Numbered from the stretch's first letter, positions 18,747 to 29,236 are shown. The stretch: 64,000 nt of DNA from Gammaproteobacteria bacterium (GCA_947457195.1 CANGUU010000004.1:1-64000); one strand, 5' to 3'. Notes: generated by a model from the letters alone, not told the origin. Program-made: numbers and translations.

Positions 18747-19329
18747 AGCGTCCTCGCACGTCGGAAAGCAGGGTCAGGCGATGACTGGCAAGGTCCAGCT
18801 GCAGGCCAATACTCTGCAGGCTGGCTGTCGCAGTCACGACGGTTGCTGGCGCGGTGGTGCTGGCAAGCCGTCTGGCCGGCACCACCAGCAACGAGTCACT
18901 GCGAATCTGCAGGAATTGTCGGGCCTCGGGCTGGTTGTGCAGATCCACGCTGCCGATCAACTGCAGTGTGTCTTCGTCGGCCTTCACGTCCAGGCGGCCG
19001 CGCTCGGCGCTCGCCAGCCACGACTCAGCATCTTCGGCGAGCCAGAACAGGCGGGGTGCCAGCAGATCCGCATGATCGTCTTCGGGAAAGTGGGTATAGC
19101 GCTCGGCTTCCAGCCGGTATTGCAGCGTACCGTCGGCGGCAAAGCGATGTGTCAGCATACCCGTCAGGTAGTAGTCGTAGGGGGCACTCAACTCGGCGAC
19201 CAAGGCGTTTGGCGGCGCGGGCGCCTCGCTGCAGGCTGCCAGCAGAGAACACGCCAACAGCGAGAGCCACGTTCCAGGCCCCGGGCCTGTCGCTTTGCCG
19301 GGCGCTTGCCGTTGAGGAGGAGACCGCAT
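18736..19329 (-). CDS. lptC: LptC, LPS-transport protein, with a lipobox-like N-terminus
   Basis: 197 residues from the ATG at 19329; an ATG at 19353 that overlaps the kdsD stop is equally possible. The periplasmic part has the LptC pattern: APYDYYLTGM, then LQYRLEAERYTHFPEDD, then repeated beta strands. LptC normally has one N-terminal membrane helix. Here the hydrophobic stretch is short and ends in LAAC, which fits a lipoprotein cleavage site. It directly follows kdsD; the kdsC phosphatase gene that usually separates them is absent. Confidence 0.88.
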   Translation of the reverse strand: MRSPPQRQAPGKATGPGPGTWLSLLACSLLAACSEAPAPPNALVAELSAPYDYYLTGMLTHRFAADGTLQYRLEAERYTHFPEDDHADLLAPRLFWLAEDAESWLASAERGRLDVKADEDTLQLIGSVDLHNQPEARQFLQIRSDSLLVVPARRLASTTAPATVVTATASLQSIGLQLDLASHRLTLLSDVRGRYAP

Positions 19330-19342
19330 GCGCGTGCTTCCC

Positions 19343-20314
19343 TCAGACCACATTGGCGCGCAGCAGATCGTGCATGGTCACCACGCCAGCCAAGGCACCG
19401 TCCTCGGCCAGTACAACCAGGCTATAGACGGCGCGTTCCTGCATGATGCGAGCTGCTTCGGAGGCAAGTGCACCCCGCGGGATGGCTTTGAAGGTAGCGG
19501 TCATGACCTCGGCCATCGCCGTCTGGTAGATGTCGATATGGCGATCGAGAACGCGGCGCAGATCACCGTCCGTGAAGACCCCATACAACGTGCCGGCCGC
19601 ATCGACCACGGTGGTCATCCCAAGCTTCTTGCCGGAAATCTCCAGCAGCGCCTCAATGATGGGGGTATCCGGCGCCACTTTTGGAATGTCTGCCCCTGCA
19701 TGCATGACATCCGCCACCTTCAGCAGCAGTCGTCGCCCGATATTGCCGCCGGGGTGGGAAAAGGCAAAATCCTCACTGGTGAATCCGCGCGCTTCAAGCA
19801 GCGCCATGGCGAGTGCATCGCCGAGGGCAAGGGCAACCGTCGTGCTGGTCGTGGGTGCCAGGCCCAAGGGACAGGCTTCCTTGACGACGCCGGCATCGAG
19901 AGACACGTCGGACGCCATGGCCAACTCCGACTCCGGGTTGCCGGTGATGCTGACCAGTGCCACCCCCTTGCGCTTGAGAATGGGCAGAAGGGAAAGCAAT
20001 TCGGAGGTGTTGCCGGAATTCGACAGGGCCAGCACGACGTCACCACGGGTCACCATGCCGATGTCGCCGTGACTGGCCTCGGCCGGGTGCACGAAGTAGG
20101 CCGGGGTCCCCGTGCTCGCCAGCGTGGCCGCCAACTTGTTTGCGATGTGCCCGGACTTACCCATGCCCATCACGACCACGCGACCTTGGCAGCCGAGCAG
20201 CAATTCACAAGCGCGCACGAAGGTGGCGTCGAGTCGATCATGCAGTCGCGTCAGCGCATCCCGTTCCAGCAGGATGGTGTCTCGGGCGGTCTTCAGCAGG
20301 GAATCGGCAGTCAT
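19343..20314 (-). CDS. kdsD: D-arabinose 5-phosphate isomerase
   Basis: 323 residues from the ATG at 20314. An N-terminal SIS domain (GMGKSGHIANK, then ALSNSGNTSELL) carries the isomerase site and two C-terminal CBS domains follow from about 205. It converts ribulose 5-phosphate to arabinose 5-phosphate, the first step of the KDO pathway for lipopolysaccharide. It heads the lpt-rpoN run and is divergent from ibaG across 193 bp. Confidence 0.96.
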   Translation of the reverse strand: MTADSLLKTARDTILLERDALTRLHDRLDATFVRACELLLGCQGRVVVMGMGKSGHIANKLAATLASTGTPAYFVHPAEASHGDIGMVTRGDVVLALSNSGNTSELLSLLPILKRKGVALVSITGNPESELAMASDVSLDAGVVKEACPLGLAPTTSTTVALALGDALAMALLEARGFTSEDFAFSHPGGNIGRRLLLKVADVMHAGADIPKVAPDTPIIEALLEISGKKLGMTTVVDAAGTLYGVFTDGDLRRVLDRHIDIYQTAMAEVMTATFKAIPRGALASEAARIMQERAVYSLVVLAEDGALAGVVTMHDLLRANVV

Positions 20315-20507
20315 GGGACAGAGGCTGGAAAGGCGTCGGCAGTGTAAGCGAAAAGGCCCGGACAGCACACCTGCCGAGGTCGCTGCAGGCCCTGCGCCAT
20401 GCTGGGACCTCAGTGACCTTTGCGGTAGACTTTGCCGGTCATGTCTGCGACATGCCTCATCCATCCGCTCCTGCATTGCAGGGCACATCCACGTTCGAGA
20501 AGTCGAC

Positions 20508-20753
20508 ATGGCAATGCAAAATTCAGCGCTTTCCCTCGAGCTGTCCACGGCTTTCCCCGGCGCCAAGGTCGCGGTCAGCGGTGGGGACGGCAAGTATCAG
20601 GTTCATGTCGTTTCGTCGGAGTTTGCCGGACTCAACAGGGTCAAGCGCCAGCAAGCCGTCTACCGAGTAGTCAACGCCCACATCCAGAGCGGGGCTATTC
20701 ACGCCATCAACATGCTGCTGCAAACCCCAGAAGAGCACGCGCAGGAAAACTGA
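20508..20753 (+). CDS. ibaG: IbaG, BolA-family protein
   Basis: 81 residues of the BolA/IbaG fold (FPGAKVAVSGGDGKYQVHVVS, then RVKRQQAVYRVVNAHI with the conserved His, ending INMLLQTPEE). IbaG pairs with monothiol glutaredoxin in iron-sulfur handling and acid stress. The start at 20508 (MAMQN) is used; ATG 20514 is also in frame. It sits 42 bp before murA, its conserved neighbour, but the mlaFEDCB genes that normally precede it are missing. Confidence 0.92.
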   Translation: MAMQNSALSLELSTAFPGAKVAVSGGDGKYQVHVVSSEFAGLNRVKRQQAVYRVVNAHIQSGAIHAINMLLQTPEEHAQEN

Positions 20754-22061
<1,308 letters not shown>

Positions 22062-22077
22062 GACCGGATTTCCCCGC

Positions 22078-22725
22078 ATGTCCCCTGCCAAGCTTGTCAT
22101 CGCCCTGACCAAAGGCCGGATTCTCGATGAGGTACTGCCGCTGCTCGAGCAGGCCGGTGTCACCCCGCAAGAAGACATCCGCAACAGTCGCAAACTGCTG
22201 TTCGACAGCAATCTTCCCAATGTCAGGCTGATGGTAATCCGGGGCTCCGATGTGCCTACCTATGTCGAACTTGGCAGTGCCGACATCGGCATCGCCGGCA
22301 AGGACATGATCCTCGAGTACGGCTCACAGGGTTTCTACGAGCCGCTGGACCTGAAGCTCGCCCGCTGCCGCCTGATGACCGCCGCCGCCGTCGGGGCCAG
22401 ACTGGATGGGCCTCGACTACGGGTTGCCAGCAAGTTCGTGAACATAGCAAAGCGCTTTTTCGCCGAGCAGGGACGACAGGTCGACATCATCAAATTGAAC
22501 GGCGCGCTCGAGCTGGCCCCGTTGATGGGGCTTGCTGACTGCATCGTCGATATCGTGGACACGGGCAAGACCCTGAAAGCGCACGGGCTGGAATCCCGCG
22601 ACTGGATCGCCGATGTCAGTACGCGCGTCATCGTCAATCGCGCCGCCATGAAGATCAAACATGCCGAGGTGCAGGCGCTCTTGCAGCGGCTGCAACAGGC
22701 CGTAGAACGCCAACAAGTCGTCTGA
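22078..22725 (+). CDS. hisG: ATP phosphoribosyltransferase, short (HisZ-dependent) form
   Basis: 215 residues, which marks the short HisG that lacks the C-terminal regulatory domain and needs HisZ for activity. The N-terminus reads [19 protein letters not shown], and the PRPP-binding region [13 protein letters not shown] is clear. It catalyses the first step of histidine synthesis. It starts 16 bp after murA and 11 bp before hisD, probably one transcript. No hisZ is present in this window. Confidence 0.96.
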   Translation: MSPAKLVIALTKGRILDEVLPLLEQAGVTPQEDIRNSRKLLFDSNLPNVRLMVIRGSDVPTYVELGSADIGIAGKDMILEYGSQGFYEPLDLKLARCRLMTAAAVGARLDGPRLRVASKFVNIAKRFFAEQGRQVDIIKLNGALELAPLMGLADCIVDIVDTGKTLKAHGLESRDWIADVSTRVIVNRAAMKIKHAEVQALLQRLQQAVERQQVV

Positions 22726-22736
22726 AGCTTTTCACC

Positions 22737-24050
22737 ATGAGCAATGCAGTCAAGTTCCTCGATGCCGAGGCGGCTGGTTTTCACCAGGAGCTGAAGCGGG
22801 CCCTGGCCTTCGAAAGCGTCGTTTCGGAAGACGTCGAGCGGCGCGTCCGCGAGATCATCACCGATGTGCGCACGCGGGGTGATGCGGCGGTGTTACATTG
22901 GACCGCCACCTTCGACCGGCTGGCGGTGGATTCCGTCGCGGCCCTGCAGGTCAGCCCCGAGCGTATGCAGACTGCGCTGGCGCGGCTGCCCGCTGCGCAG
23001 AACGCGGCGTTGAGGCAAGCGGCCGAGCGGATAAGACGCTACCACGAGCACCAGTTGCAGCACTCCTGGCGCTACCGTGAAGAGGACGGCTCGAGCTTTG
23101 GGCAGCAGATCACCGCGCTCGATCGCGTGGGCATGTATGTACCGGGCGGCAAGGCCAGTTATCCGTCCACCGTGCTGATGGATGCCATCCCCGCCAGGGT
23201 TGCCGGCGTCGGGGAAATCATTGCGACTTTGCCGACGCCTGCCGGCGTGGTGAACGATCTGGTCCTGGCGGCCCTCGCCCTCGCCGGCGTCGACAAAGTA
23301 TTCACCATCGGTGGCGCTCAGGCCGTGGCTGCGCTGGCCTACGGTACGGCAACCGTGCCGGCCGTCGACAAGATCGTAGGCCCCGGCAACCTGTTCGTTG
23401 CCACGGCCAAGAAGGCGGTGTTCGGACAGGTGGGTATCGACATGGTAGCGGGGCCCTCGGAAATTCTCGTGATTGCCGACGGATCGACAGACCCGGATTG
23501 GATTGCCATGGATCTGTTTTCGCAGGCCGAGCATGACGAGGATGCGCAGGCCATTCTGGTGAGCCCTGATGCGGCCTTTCTCGCCAAGGTCGCAGAAAGT
23601 GTGGCCCGCTTGCTGCCGGGGATGTCACGGCGCAGCATCATCGAGACGTCCCTGCAGCGACGAGGCCTTTTCATCAAGGTGCCCGACGTTGCCGCAGCTG
23701 CGGAGGTTTGCAATCTGGTGGCGCCGGAACACGTTGAACTGGCAGTTGCCGATCCGGAAGCATTGCTGCCTTCGATCCGACATGCCGGCGCCATCTTCAT
23801 GGGCAGCCACACCTCGGAAGCACTGGGCGACTACTGTGCCGGGCCGAGTCACGTTCTGCCGACCTCAGGGACGGCGCGCTTCTCGTCTGCCTTGGGCGTC
23901 TATGACTTCCAGAAGCGCTCGTCAGTGATCTTCTGCTCACCGCAGACGGCAAGGGCCCTGGCCCGGCCAACGTCGGTGCTGGCGCACGCCGAGGGCCTCA
24001 CCGCGCACGCCCGCTCGGCGGAGTTGCGTGATCCGGACTGGAAGGGTTAA
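22737..24050 (+). CDS. hisD: Histidinol dehydrogenase
   Basis: 437 residues. [15 protein letters not shown], the HisD signature around [15 protein letters not shown], zinc-site region [10 protein letters not shown] and C-terminal [16 protein letters not shown] are present. It oxidises L-histidinol to histidine in two NAD-dependent steps. Its TAA shares TTAA (24047-24050) with the stop of the convergent protease gene. hisC, the usual next gene in Pseudomonas, is absent. Confidence 0.97.
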   Translation: MSNAVKFLDAEAAGFHQELKRALAFESVVSEDVERRVREIITDVRTRGDAAVLHWTATFDRLAVDSVAALQVSPERMQTALARLPAAQNAALRQAAERIRRYHEHQLQHSWRYREEDGSSFGQQITALDRVGMYVPGGKASYPSTVLMDAIPARVAGVGEIIATLPTPAGVVNDLVLAALALAGVDKVFTIGGAQAVAALAYGTATVPAVDKIVGPGNLFVATAKKAVFGQVGIDMVAGPSEILVIADGSTDPDWIAMDLFSQAEHDEDAQAILVSPDAAFLAKVAESVARLLPGMSRRSIIETSLQRRGLFIKVPDVAAAAEVCNLVAPEHVELAVADPEALLPSIRHAGAIFMGSHTSEALGDYCAGPSHVLPTSGTARFSSALGVYDFQKRSSVIFCSPQTARALARPTSVLAHAEGLTAHARSAELRDPDWKG

Positions 24051-25333
24051 GGGTCGCTCGGCCCGGAATTGGCGTCGTTACTTTCACCGCGAGTGGCATC
24101 GCCCGACGGCGTTCCGCCAGTGCCTGTCGGCACCGGACCGGTTTCCAACGAATCCGCGATGCGCTCGACACCGGAAAAGCTCGGTCTTCCCACGCCGAGG
24201 ATCACCGGGATCTGCACGGTCTCTCCACCTCTGAAGATCTCCAGCACCATCAACTTGCCTGCGGGACTGTTGCGGATCATGGCCAGGGCCTTGTTGGTCT
24301 CGGCCCGATCCGTATCGTCGACGATACGAATCTTTTCTCCATCGACTCCGGTCATGACGTCCCCGGGGCGCAGGCCCGCCTTGTCGGCCGGACTGTTGGG
24401 TGTGACTTCGTTGATGATGAAGCCCTGCACTGCCGTGCCAAACGCCTCAAGACCGCGTTGGGGCGAAAGGGCATTGGTGTCCACCCCCAGATAGCCGCTG
24501 GTACTGGTTGCGAGGTACTCATCCAGCAAGGCCAGCGCCTGACTGGCTGGAATCGCGAAACTGATTCCCTCCGAGCCGCCCGACTCCGAAACGATGGTCG
24601 AATTGATGCCCACCAGGTTGCCGTCGATGTCGATCAGGGCGCCGCCGGAGTTGCCAGGGTTGATGGCCGCGTCGGTCTGGATCACGAAGCTGTCGTCACG
24701 CCGCCAGAGAGCACTGATGATGCCAAAGCTCACCGACTGACCGATGTTGCGTGGATTGCCGATGGCTAGCACCACATCCCCGACCTCGAGGGCCCCGTCA
24801 TCCACCTGGCTCAGGGACGGCAGGTTCTCCCCGTCGATCTTGAGAACGGCCAGATCGTTGGTTTCATCGAGCGCTACCAGCGTTCCCTCAAGTTCGCGCT
24901 GGTCGCTGAGCGTGACCGTGATGTCCTGATGGATGGTCCGGTTGGCATCCTCCCCGAAGAAGACGTGGTAGCTGGTCACCACATAGCCCGCCGCATTGAC
25001 GATCACGCCGGACCCCAGACTGCTGACGTCGTCCGGTACCGTATCGGCCTGCAGGTAGGGAGAAAAGGGCGACACCCGCCTCAACACCGTGCGCTCCACC
25101 GTATTTTTCGAGTTGATGCTCACAACGGCTGGAGCGGCCTTCTTGATGGCAGAACTGAACGAGATACCAGCCGGGGCCGCCGGGGCGAACTCTGGGTCGC
25201 CAGACCCCTGCAGCGACAAAAGGGCATAGAGTGTAGGAAAGCGGCTCAAGGCCACGGGAGCCAGGATCAGCGCGAGGGCGAAGACCAGGCCGGCCAGGGC
25301 AGGCCAAAGGACATAAGCAAACACCTTGTTCAT
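24047..25333 (-). CDS. DegS/AlgW-like membrane-anchored serine protease with one PDZ domain
   Basis: 428 residues. One N-terminal membrane helix (about 8-30) anchors a periplasmic trypsin-like domain with the triad His in TSYHVFF, Asp in [11 protein letters not shown] and Ser in NPGNSGGAL. One PDZ domain (about 283-390) follows, then a ~30-residue Gly/Ser/Thr/Asp-rich tail. DegS/AlgW cleaves the anti-sigma factor RseA/MucA when misfolded porins bind the PDZ domain. The single PDZ and the position after hisGD, where Pseudomonas carries algW, favour this over DegP/DegQ. The Tyr before the catalytic His and the tail are slightly unusual. Confidence 0.9.
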   Translation of the reverse strand: MNKVFAYVLWPALAGLVFALALILAPVALSRFPTLYALLSLQGSGDPEFAPAAPAGISFSSAIKKAAPAVVSINSKNTVERTVLRRVSPFSPYLQADTVPDDVSSLGSGVIVNAAGYVVTSYHVFFGEDANRTIHQDITVTLSDQRELEGTLVALDETNDLAVLKIDGENLPSLSQVDDGALEVGDVVLAIGNPRNIGQSVSFGIISALWRRDDSFVIQTDAAINPGNSGGALIDIDGNLVGINSTIVSESGGSEGISFAIPASQALALLDEYLATSTSGYLGVDTNALSPQRGLEAFGTAVQGFIINEVTPNSPADKAGLRPGDVMTGVDGEKIRIVDDTDRAETNKALAMIRNSPAGKLMVLEIFRGGETVQIPVILGVGRPSFSGVERIADSLETGPVPTGTGGTPSGDATRGESNDANSGPSDP

Positions 25334-25364
25334 GCAGAGCGGCCGCGTCGCTGGTAAGGTCGGC

Positions 25365-25372
25365 AGTATAAT
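25365..25372. promoter_or_regulatory. Overlapping -10 boxes of divergent promoters (degS-like / yciH)
   Basis: The plus strand has a perfect TATAAT at 25367-25372; the minus strand has TATACT at 25370-25365. The gap between the two divergent genes is only 71 bp. No good -35 is visible for either direction. Confidence 0.4.
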
Positions 25373-25404
25373 CCCGGGCTACTGCCACCGTCATTTGTCT
25401 GCCC

Positions 25405-25761
25405 ATGTCTGCCAATACCCGTAGCGTCTTTTCCACTGCCGCTGGACGCCTTTGCCCCGACTGTGGTCAGCCAGTCGCGCACTGTCGCTGTGCCGACAGG
25501 CGCGCGCAGCAAGTGCGTGGGGACGGGGTGGTGCGCATCCATCGTGAAACCAAGGGGCGTGGTGGCAAGGGAGTCACACTCATCAAGGGACTTGCGCTCA
25601 ACGAAGCAGACCTGAAAGCGATGGCCACACGCATGAAGCAGCACTGTGGCACGGGCGGCACCGTGAAGGACGGCGTCATCGAGATTCAGGGTGACAACCG
25701 CGAGCATCTGCTGGCCTGGCTGGCAGAGCAGGGCATCAAGGCAAAACTGGCTGGTGGATGA
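25405..25761 (+). CDS. yciH: YciH, SUI1/eIF1-family translation factor homologue
   Basis: 118 residues. A short N-terminal Cys cluster (CPDCGQPVAHCRC) is followed by the SUI1 domain with ETKGRGGKGVTLIKGL and GTGGTVKDGVIEIQGD. Bacterial YciH resembles eIF1 and can affect start-codon selection. The Cys-rich head is normal for the bacterial group. It is 31 bp before the DUF1244 gene. Confidence 0.9.
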   Translation: MSANTRSVFSTAAGRLCPDCGQPVAHCRCADRRAQQVRGDGVVRIHRETKGRGGKGVTLIKGLALNEADLKAMATRMKQHCGTGGTVKDGVIEIQGDNREHLLAWLAEQGIKAKLAGG

Positions 25762-25792
25762 ACAGGCGCTATACGCCTACGGAGGGCTTTGC

Positions 25793-26107
25793 ATGGTTGA
25801 TCGGACGGTGGTTGAGGCAGCGGTGTTTCGGCGTTTGCTGGAGCACCTCGACGCGCGGCCTGACGTACAGAACATCGATTTGATGAATCTGGCCGGGTTT
25901 TGCCGCAACTGCCTGGCGAAATGGTACGCCGCTGCGGCGATGGAGCAGGGTGAGTCCCTGACCTATGAGCAGGCCCGTGAACTGGTCTACGGCATGCCCT
26001 ACGACGCGTGGAAGGCGCTGCACCAGACGGCGGCCACGCCCGCACAGCAGGCGGCGTTTGCGCAGTCAGCGGCGGCGGCGTCACTGCAGCATGAGCAAAA
26101 GGGGTAG
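25793..26107 (+). CDS. DUF1244 family protein
   Basis: 104 residues from an ATG with GGAGG about 10 bp upstream. The conserved DUF1244 core NLAGFCRNCLAKWY (about residues 34-47) and GMPYDAWKALHQ are visible. The paired cysteines suggest metal binding, but no function is established. It probably shares a transcript with yciH. The C-terminal 20 residues are Ala/Gln-rich and likely disordered. Confidence 0.82.
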   Translation: MVDRTVVEAAVFRRLLEHLDARPDVQNIDLMNLAGFCRNCLAKWYAAAAMEQGESLTYEQARELVYGMPYDAWKALHQTAATPAQQAAFAQSAAAASLQHEQKG

Positions 26108-26207
26108 GGCAGCGAGCCCTGACGGAACTCGGCTCACGCTGCAATCGCGCTCCACGAAGCCGCTCATGCCAGCTGCAGACCGCCGCTTGCTCAAGCGCGC
26201 TGCATGA

Positions 26208-26495
26208 TCAGGCTGGCACAAAGCGGGCAGGTTGGATCTCGACGCTTTCCCAGACGCGGCCTGTGACATAAGGGTCTCGTTGCAGGCAGGCTTCCAGCGT
26301 GACCCGGTCCGGAAAGTCAACGTGCAGAGTCGAGCCAATCATCTTGCCGCTGTCGTCAAGAATCGCACCCCCACTCAGGAACTGCTGATTGGCGATCAGC
26401 TGGCGAACGCCGGCGAGATGGGCTTCTCGGTTGGCCATACGGCGGGCCAAGGCACCCTCATCGGTGTGGTCGAGGGCAGTCACGACAAAGTGCAT
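26208..26495 (-). CDS. YciI-like protein
   Basis: 95 residues of the YciI/YCII ferredoxin-like fold: MHFVVTALDHTDEGALARR, a central HLAGVRQLIANQQFLSGGAI and DPYVTGRVWESVEIQPA at the end. Members are small dimers, some with a His-Asp pair proposed for hydrolase or isomerase chemistry. Its start is 3 bp after the aldehyde dehydrogenase stop, so it is likely in that operon and may act on the same substrate; this is inference only. Confidence 0.8.
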   Translation of the reverse strand: MHFVVTALDHTDEGALARRMANREAHLAGVRQLIANQQFLSGGAILDDSGKMIGSTLHVDFPDRVTLEACLQRDPYVTGRVWESVEIQPARFVPA

Positions 26496-26498
26496 GGG

Positions 26499-27944
26499 TC
26501 AGGCTTCGCTGATGTATTTGGTGATCAGGCAGGCGTCGAGTCCCTCGATGCCTTCTTCGCTGCCATGGCCGCTTTCCTTCACACCCCCAAAGGGTGACTC
26601 CGGCACTGAGATGGCAAACGTATTCAGCCCCAGCATGCCGGTCTCGATGCGCTCTCCCAGCAGTTTCAGGCGCTTGCCGTTTTCGGTGAAGGCGAACGCA
26701 GCCAGACCGTAGGGCAGACGATTGGCCTGCTCCACCACGGCATCGAACTCGTCGAAGGGGTTGAGCAAGGCCACCGGGCCAAAGGGCTCCTCGTTCATGA
26801 TGCGTGCCGAGTCGGGTAAATCCGACAGGACAGTGGGTCGGTAAAAAAAGCCAGGCCCCGGAATCGACTCGCCGCCGGTGTGGAGCGTAGCTCCCTGCTG
26901 TACCGCCTCCTGGATCAAGGCGTGCACGGCCTCGCGCCGACGGGCGTGGATGAGCGGGCCCATGCCGATGGTATCGTCCAGCGGGTCCCCGACCCGTACC
27001 CTGCCGATACGGGCCACGAAGCCCTCGACGAACTTCGCGTACAGGGAACGGTGGATGTAGTAGCGCGTGGGAGAAACGCACACTTGGCCACCGTTGCGGC
27101 ATTTGGCCGTGACGCAGAGATCCAGTACATGCTCGAGATTGACATCATCGAAGACCAAAACCGGACCATGCCCGCCCAGTTCCATGGTGGTGCGAATCAT
27201 TCGTTCGGCGCAGATCTTCATGAGTTCCTTGCCGACCGGAATCGATCCGGTGAAGGACAGTTTGCGGATCACACCGGAGCGCAGCAGGTAGGGGCACACC
27301 TCCGAGGGTACGCCGAAGACCAGATTGACCACACCGTCCGGCACGCCGGCTTCTTGCAGGGCCTTGGCCATCAGGATGGCAGAGGCCGGTGTGTCCTCAG
27401 CGGCCTTCAGCACACAGGAACAGCCCGCGCCAAGGGCAGCACCCAGCTTGCGTGCCGGGTTTCCCTGCGGGAAGTTCCACGGCGTGAACGCCGCGACGGG
27501 TCCAATAGGCTCCTTGACCACAAGTAGTCGGGTGCCGGGTTGTCGCTGGGGTAGCACGCGACCATAGGCTCGCCGACCTTCCTCCGCGTACCATTCCAGT
27601 ACTTCGGTGGCCATGTGCAGTTCGATGCGGGATTGTGCGATCGGTTTGCCGGATTCCAGCGTGGCCACTGTCGTGACTCTTTCACCGTCTGCCTTGAGCA
27701 GTTCGGCGGCTTTGCGCAGTATCTCGCCGCGTTTTTCCGGCATGAAACTGCGCCAGACCCGGAAACCCTTTTGGGCTGCGGCAATCGCGCGATCGAGATC
27801 TGCCTGCGTGGCATGAGGCAGTTCCCCAAGGACTTCGCCTGTGGCGGGATTGAGCACCGGCTCCGTCTTGCGGCTGCCCCGGGAGATCCACTCACCATCG
27901 ATGAACAGCTGCAGTTCCGGGTAAAGGTGGTGTGGGCCGGACAT
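26499..27944 (-). CDS. NAD(P)-dependent aldehyde dehydrogenase (succinate-semialdehyde dehydrogenase type)
   Basis: 481 residues. Rossmann loop FTGSIPVG near 230, general base Glu in MELGGHGPV, nucleophile Cys in NGGQVCVSPTRYY near 285 and EEPFGPVALL near 380 are all present. The sequence is closest in style to the GabD/succinate-semialdehyde group, but the substrate is not readable. The ATG at 27944 begins a normal-length protein; the 52 preceding codons have no family character. It is divergent from the ligW-like gene across 146 bp, which hints at a shared pathway. Confidence 0.85.
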   Translation of the reverse strand: MSGPHHLYPELQLFIDGEWISRGSRKTEPVLNPATGEVLGELPHATQADLDRAIAAAQKGFRVWRSFMPEKRGEILRKAAELLKADGERVTTVATLESGKPIAQSRIELHMATEVLEWYAEEGRRAYGRVLPQRQPGTRLLVVKEPIGPVAAFTPWNFPQGNPARKLGAALGAGCSCVLKAAEDTPASAILMAKALQEAGVPDGVVNLVFGVPSEVCPYLLRSGVIRKLSFTGSIPVGKELMKICAERMIRTTMELGGHGPVLVFDDVNLEHVLDLCVTAKCRNGGQVCVSPTRYYIHRSLYAKFVEGFVARIGRVRVGDPLDDTIGMGPLIHARRREAVHALIQEAVQQGATLHTGGESIPGPGFFYRPTVLSDLPDSARIMNEEPFGPVALLNPFDEFDAVVEQANRLPYGLAAFAFTENGKRLKLLGERIETGMLGLNTFAISVPESPFGGVKESGHGSEEGIEGLDACLITKYISEA

Positions 27945-28039
27945 GGGACTGAACTCCTGCGCGCTGCCGCTTTTCGAGGCCGCGTATGATCCACCAAACC
28001 GCGGTAGCGGGCAAAACCTTTCCGGCCGGCCCAGGGACT

Positions 28040-28052
28040 GGCATATCATGCC
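28040..28052. promoter_or_regulatory. Candidate operator between the aldehyde dehydrogenase and ligW-like genes
   Basis: Inverted repeat GGCAT-ATC-ATGCC in the 146-bp divergent spacer, 38 bp before the ligW-like start. It contains a TATCAT that could also be a -10 box. Support is symmetry and position only. Confidence 0.35.
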
Positions 28053-28090
28053 GCCATTTTGATTTCCCTTAGCCTTTGCCGGAGTCCACC

Positions 28091-29134
28091 ATGTCAACAA
28101 TCCCGTTCAGCACGCAGTACAAGCGCATCGCCACCGAAGAGGCATTTGCTCCTGCGGACCTCATCGACCGCTATCGCAAGCTCTACGAAAGTCATGAATT
28201 GAATGACCCGGGTTTCGACAGTCTGTGGGGCTTCTACTCCTCTTCGAAGGCGGCGCGACCGACCTTCATCCGCGAGAAGTTGGCCGATCTCGACGCGGGC
28301 CGCATCGCCGACATGGATGCCACCGGCGTCGACCATCAGATCATTGCGCTCACTTCGCCGGGCGTACAGGTTTTCGATCGTGCGACAGCGCTGTCCCTTG
28401 CGCGGGAATGCAATGATGTGCTGGAGGCGGCCGTGCGCAGGCATCCCACCCGCTTCACCGGCATGATCGCCATCGCTCCGCAGGCCCCCGAGCAGGCCGC
28501 AGCCGAGTTGCAGCGCTGCAAGGCCGTCGGATTCCGCGGCATCATCATCAACTCCCACACGATGGGCGAGTATCTGTCCGATACCAAGTTCTGGCCCATC
28601 TTCGAGGCGGCAGAGGCCTTGGACCTGCCGATCTATCTCCACCCCAACACGCCGCCCAAGAGCATGATCGGGCCGATGGTCGATGCGGGTCTCGACGGAG
28701 CGATCTTCGGTTTCGGTGTCGAGACAGGATTCCACCTTCTGCGCATCATCGTAGCTGGCGTATTCGATCGTTTCCCGCGACTGCAGATCATCGTCGGTCA
28801 CATGGGCGAGGCCTTGCCCTACTGGCTCTATCGTCTTGAGTACATGCACGCTGCCGGTGTGCGCGCCGCCCGCTACGAGAGCATGAAGCCGTTGCAGAAA
28901 AAGATCGGGGACTACCTGCGTGAGAACGTCTACATCACCAACAGCGGGGTTGCGTGGGAACCTGCCATCAAGTTCGCCCAGCAGATCGTCGGTGTTGATC
29001 GTGTCATGTACGCCATGGACTACCCCTACCAATACACGCCACAAGAAGTCATCGACCTAGACAACATGCAGATGGATCTCGCGGACAAGCGGGCGTTCTA
29101 CCAGACGGTGGCGGAACGGGTCTTCAAGCTCTGA
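28091..29134 (+). CDS. ligW: LigW-like 5-carboxyvanillate decarboxylase (amidohydrolase superfamily)
   Basis: 347 residues of the amidohydrolase-2/ACMSD decarboxylase group. It resembles LigW across its length as I recall it: RIATEEAF with the metal-site Glu, RIADMDATG, LTSPGVQ, INSHTMG, IYLHPN with a metal His, DGAIFGFGVETGFHLLR, GHMGEALPYWLYR and VMYAMDYPYQY with the catalytic Asp. LigW removes the 5-carboxyl of 5-carboxyvanillate, a biphenyl-lignin intermediate, giving vanillate. A gamma-resorcylate-type decarboxylase is the main alternative. An upstream TTG is possible, but ATG 28091 has GGAG nearby. No ligXYZ genes are in this window. Confidence 0.85.
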   Translation: MSTIPFSTQYKRIATEEAFAPADLIDRYRKLYESHELNDPGFDSLWGFYSSSKAARPTFIREKLADLDAGRIADMDATGVDHQIIALTSPGVQVFDRATALSLARECNDVLEAAVRRHPTRFTGMIAIAPQAPEQAAAELQRCKAVGFRGIIINSHTMGEYLSDTKFWPIFEAAEALDLPIYLHPNTPPKSMIGPMVDAGLDGAIFGFGVETGFHLLRIIVAGVFDRFPRLQIIVGHMGEALPYWLYRLEYMHAAGVRAARYESMKPLQKKIGDYLRENVYITNSGVAWEPAIKFAQQIVGVDRVMYAMDYPYQYTPQEVIDLDNMQMDLADKRAFYQTVAERVFKL

Positions 29135-29181
29135 GGATCTGCACGGCATCAACCGAAAGTTAGCTTTGCCGGCTACTGCTA

Positions 29182-29198
29182 GTTGGAGGCAATCCAAC
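29182..29198. promoter_or_regulatory. Candidate operator upstream of the XRE regulator
   Basis: Inverted repeat GTTGGA-N5-TCCAAC, 38 bp before the regulator start. A second, imperfect CCA/TGG repeat follows at 29195-29210. Symmetry and position suggest autoregulation. Confidence 0.4.
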
Positions 29199-29236
29199 CA
29201 TCATTGGTGGCCTCGTAAACTTTTGGTTGTGACTTC

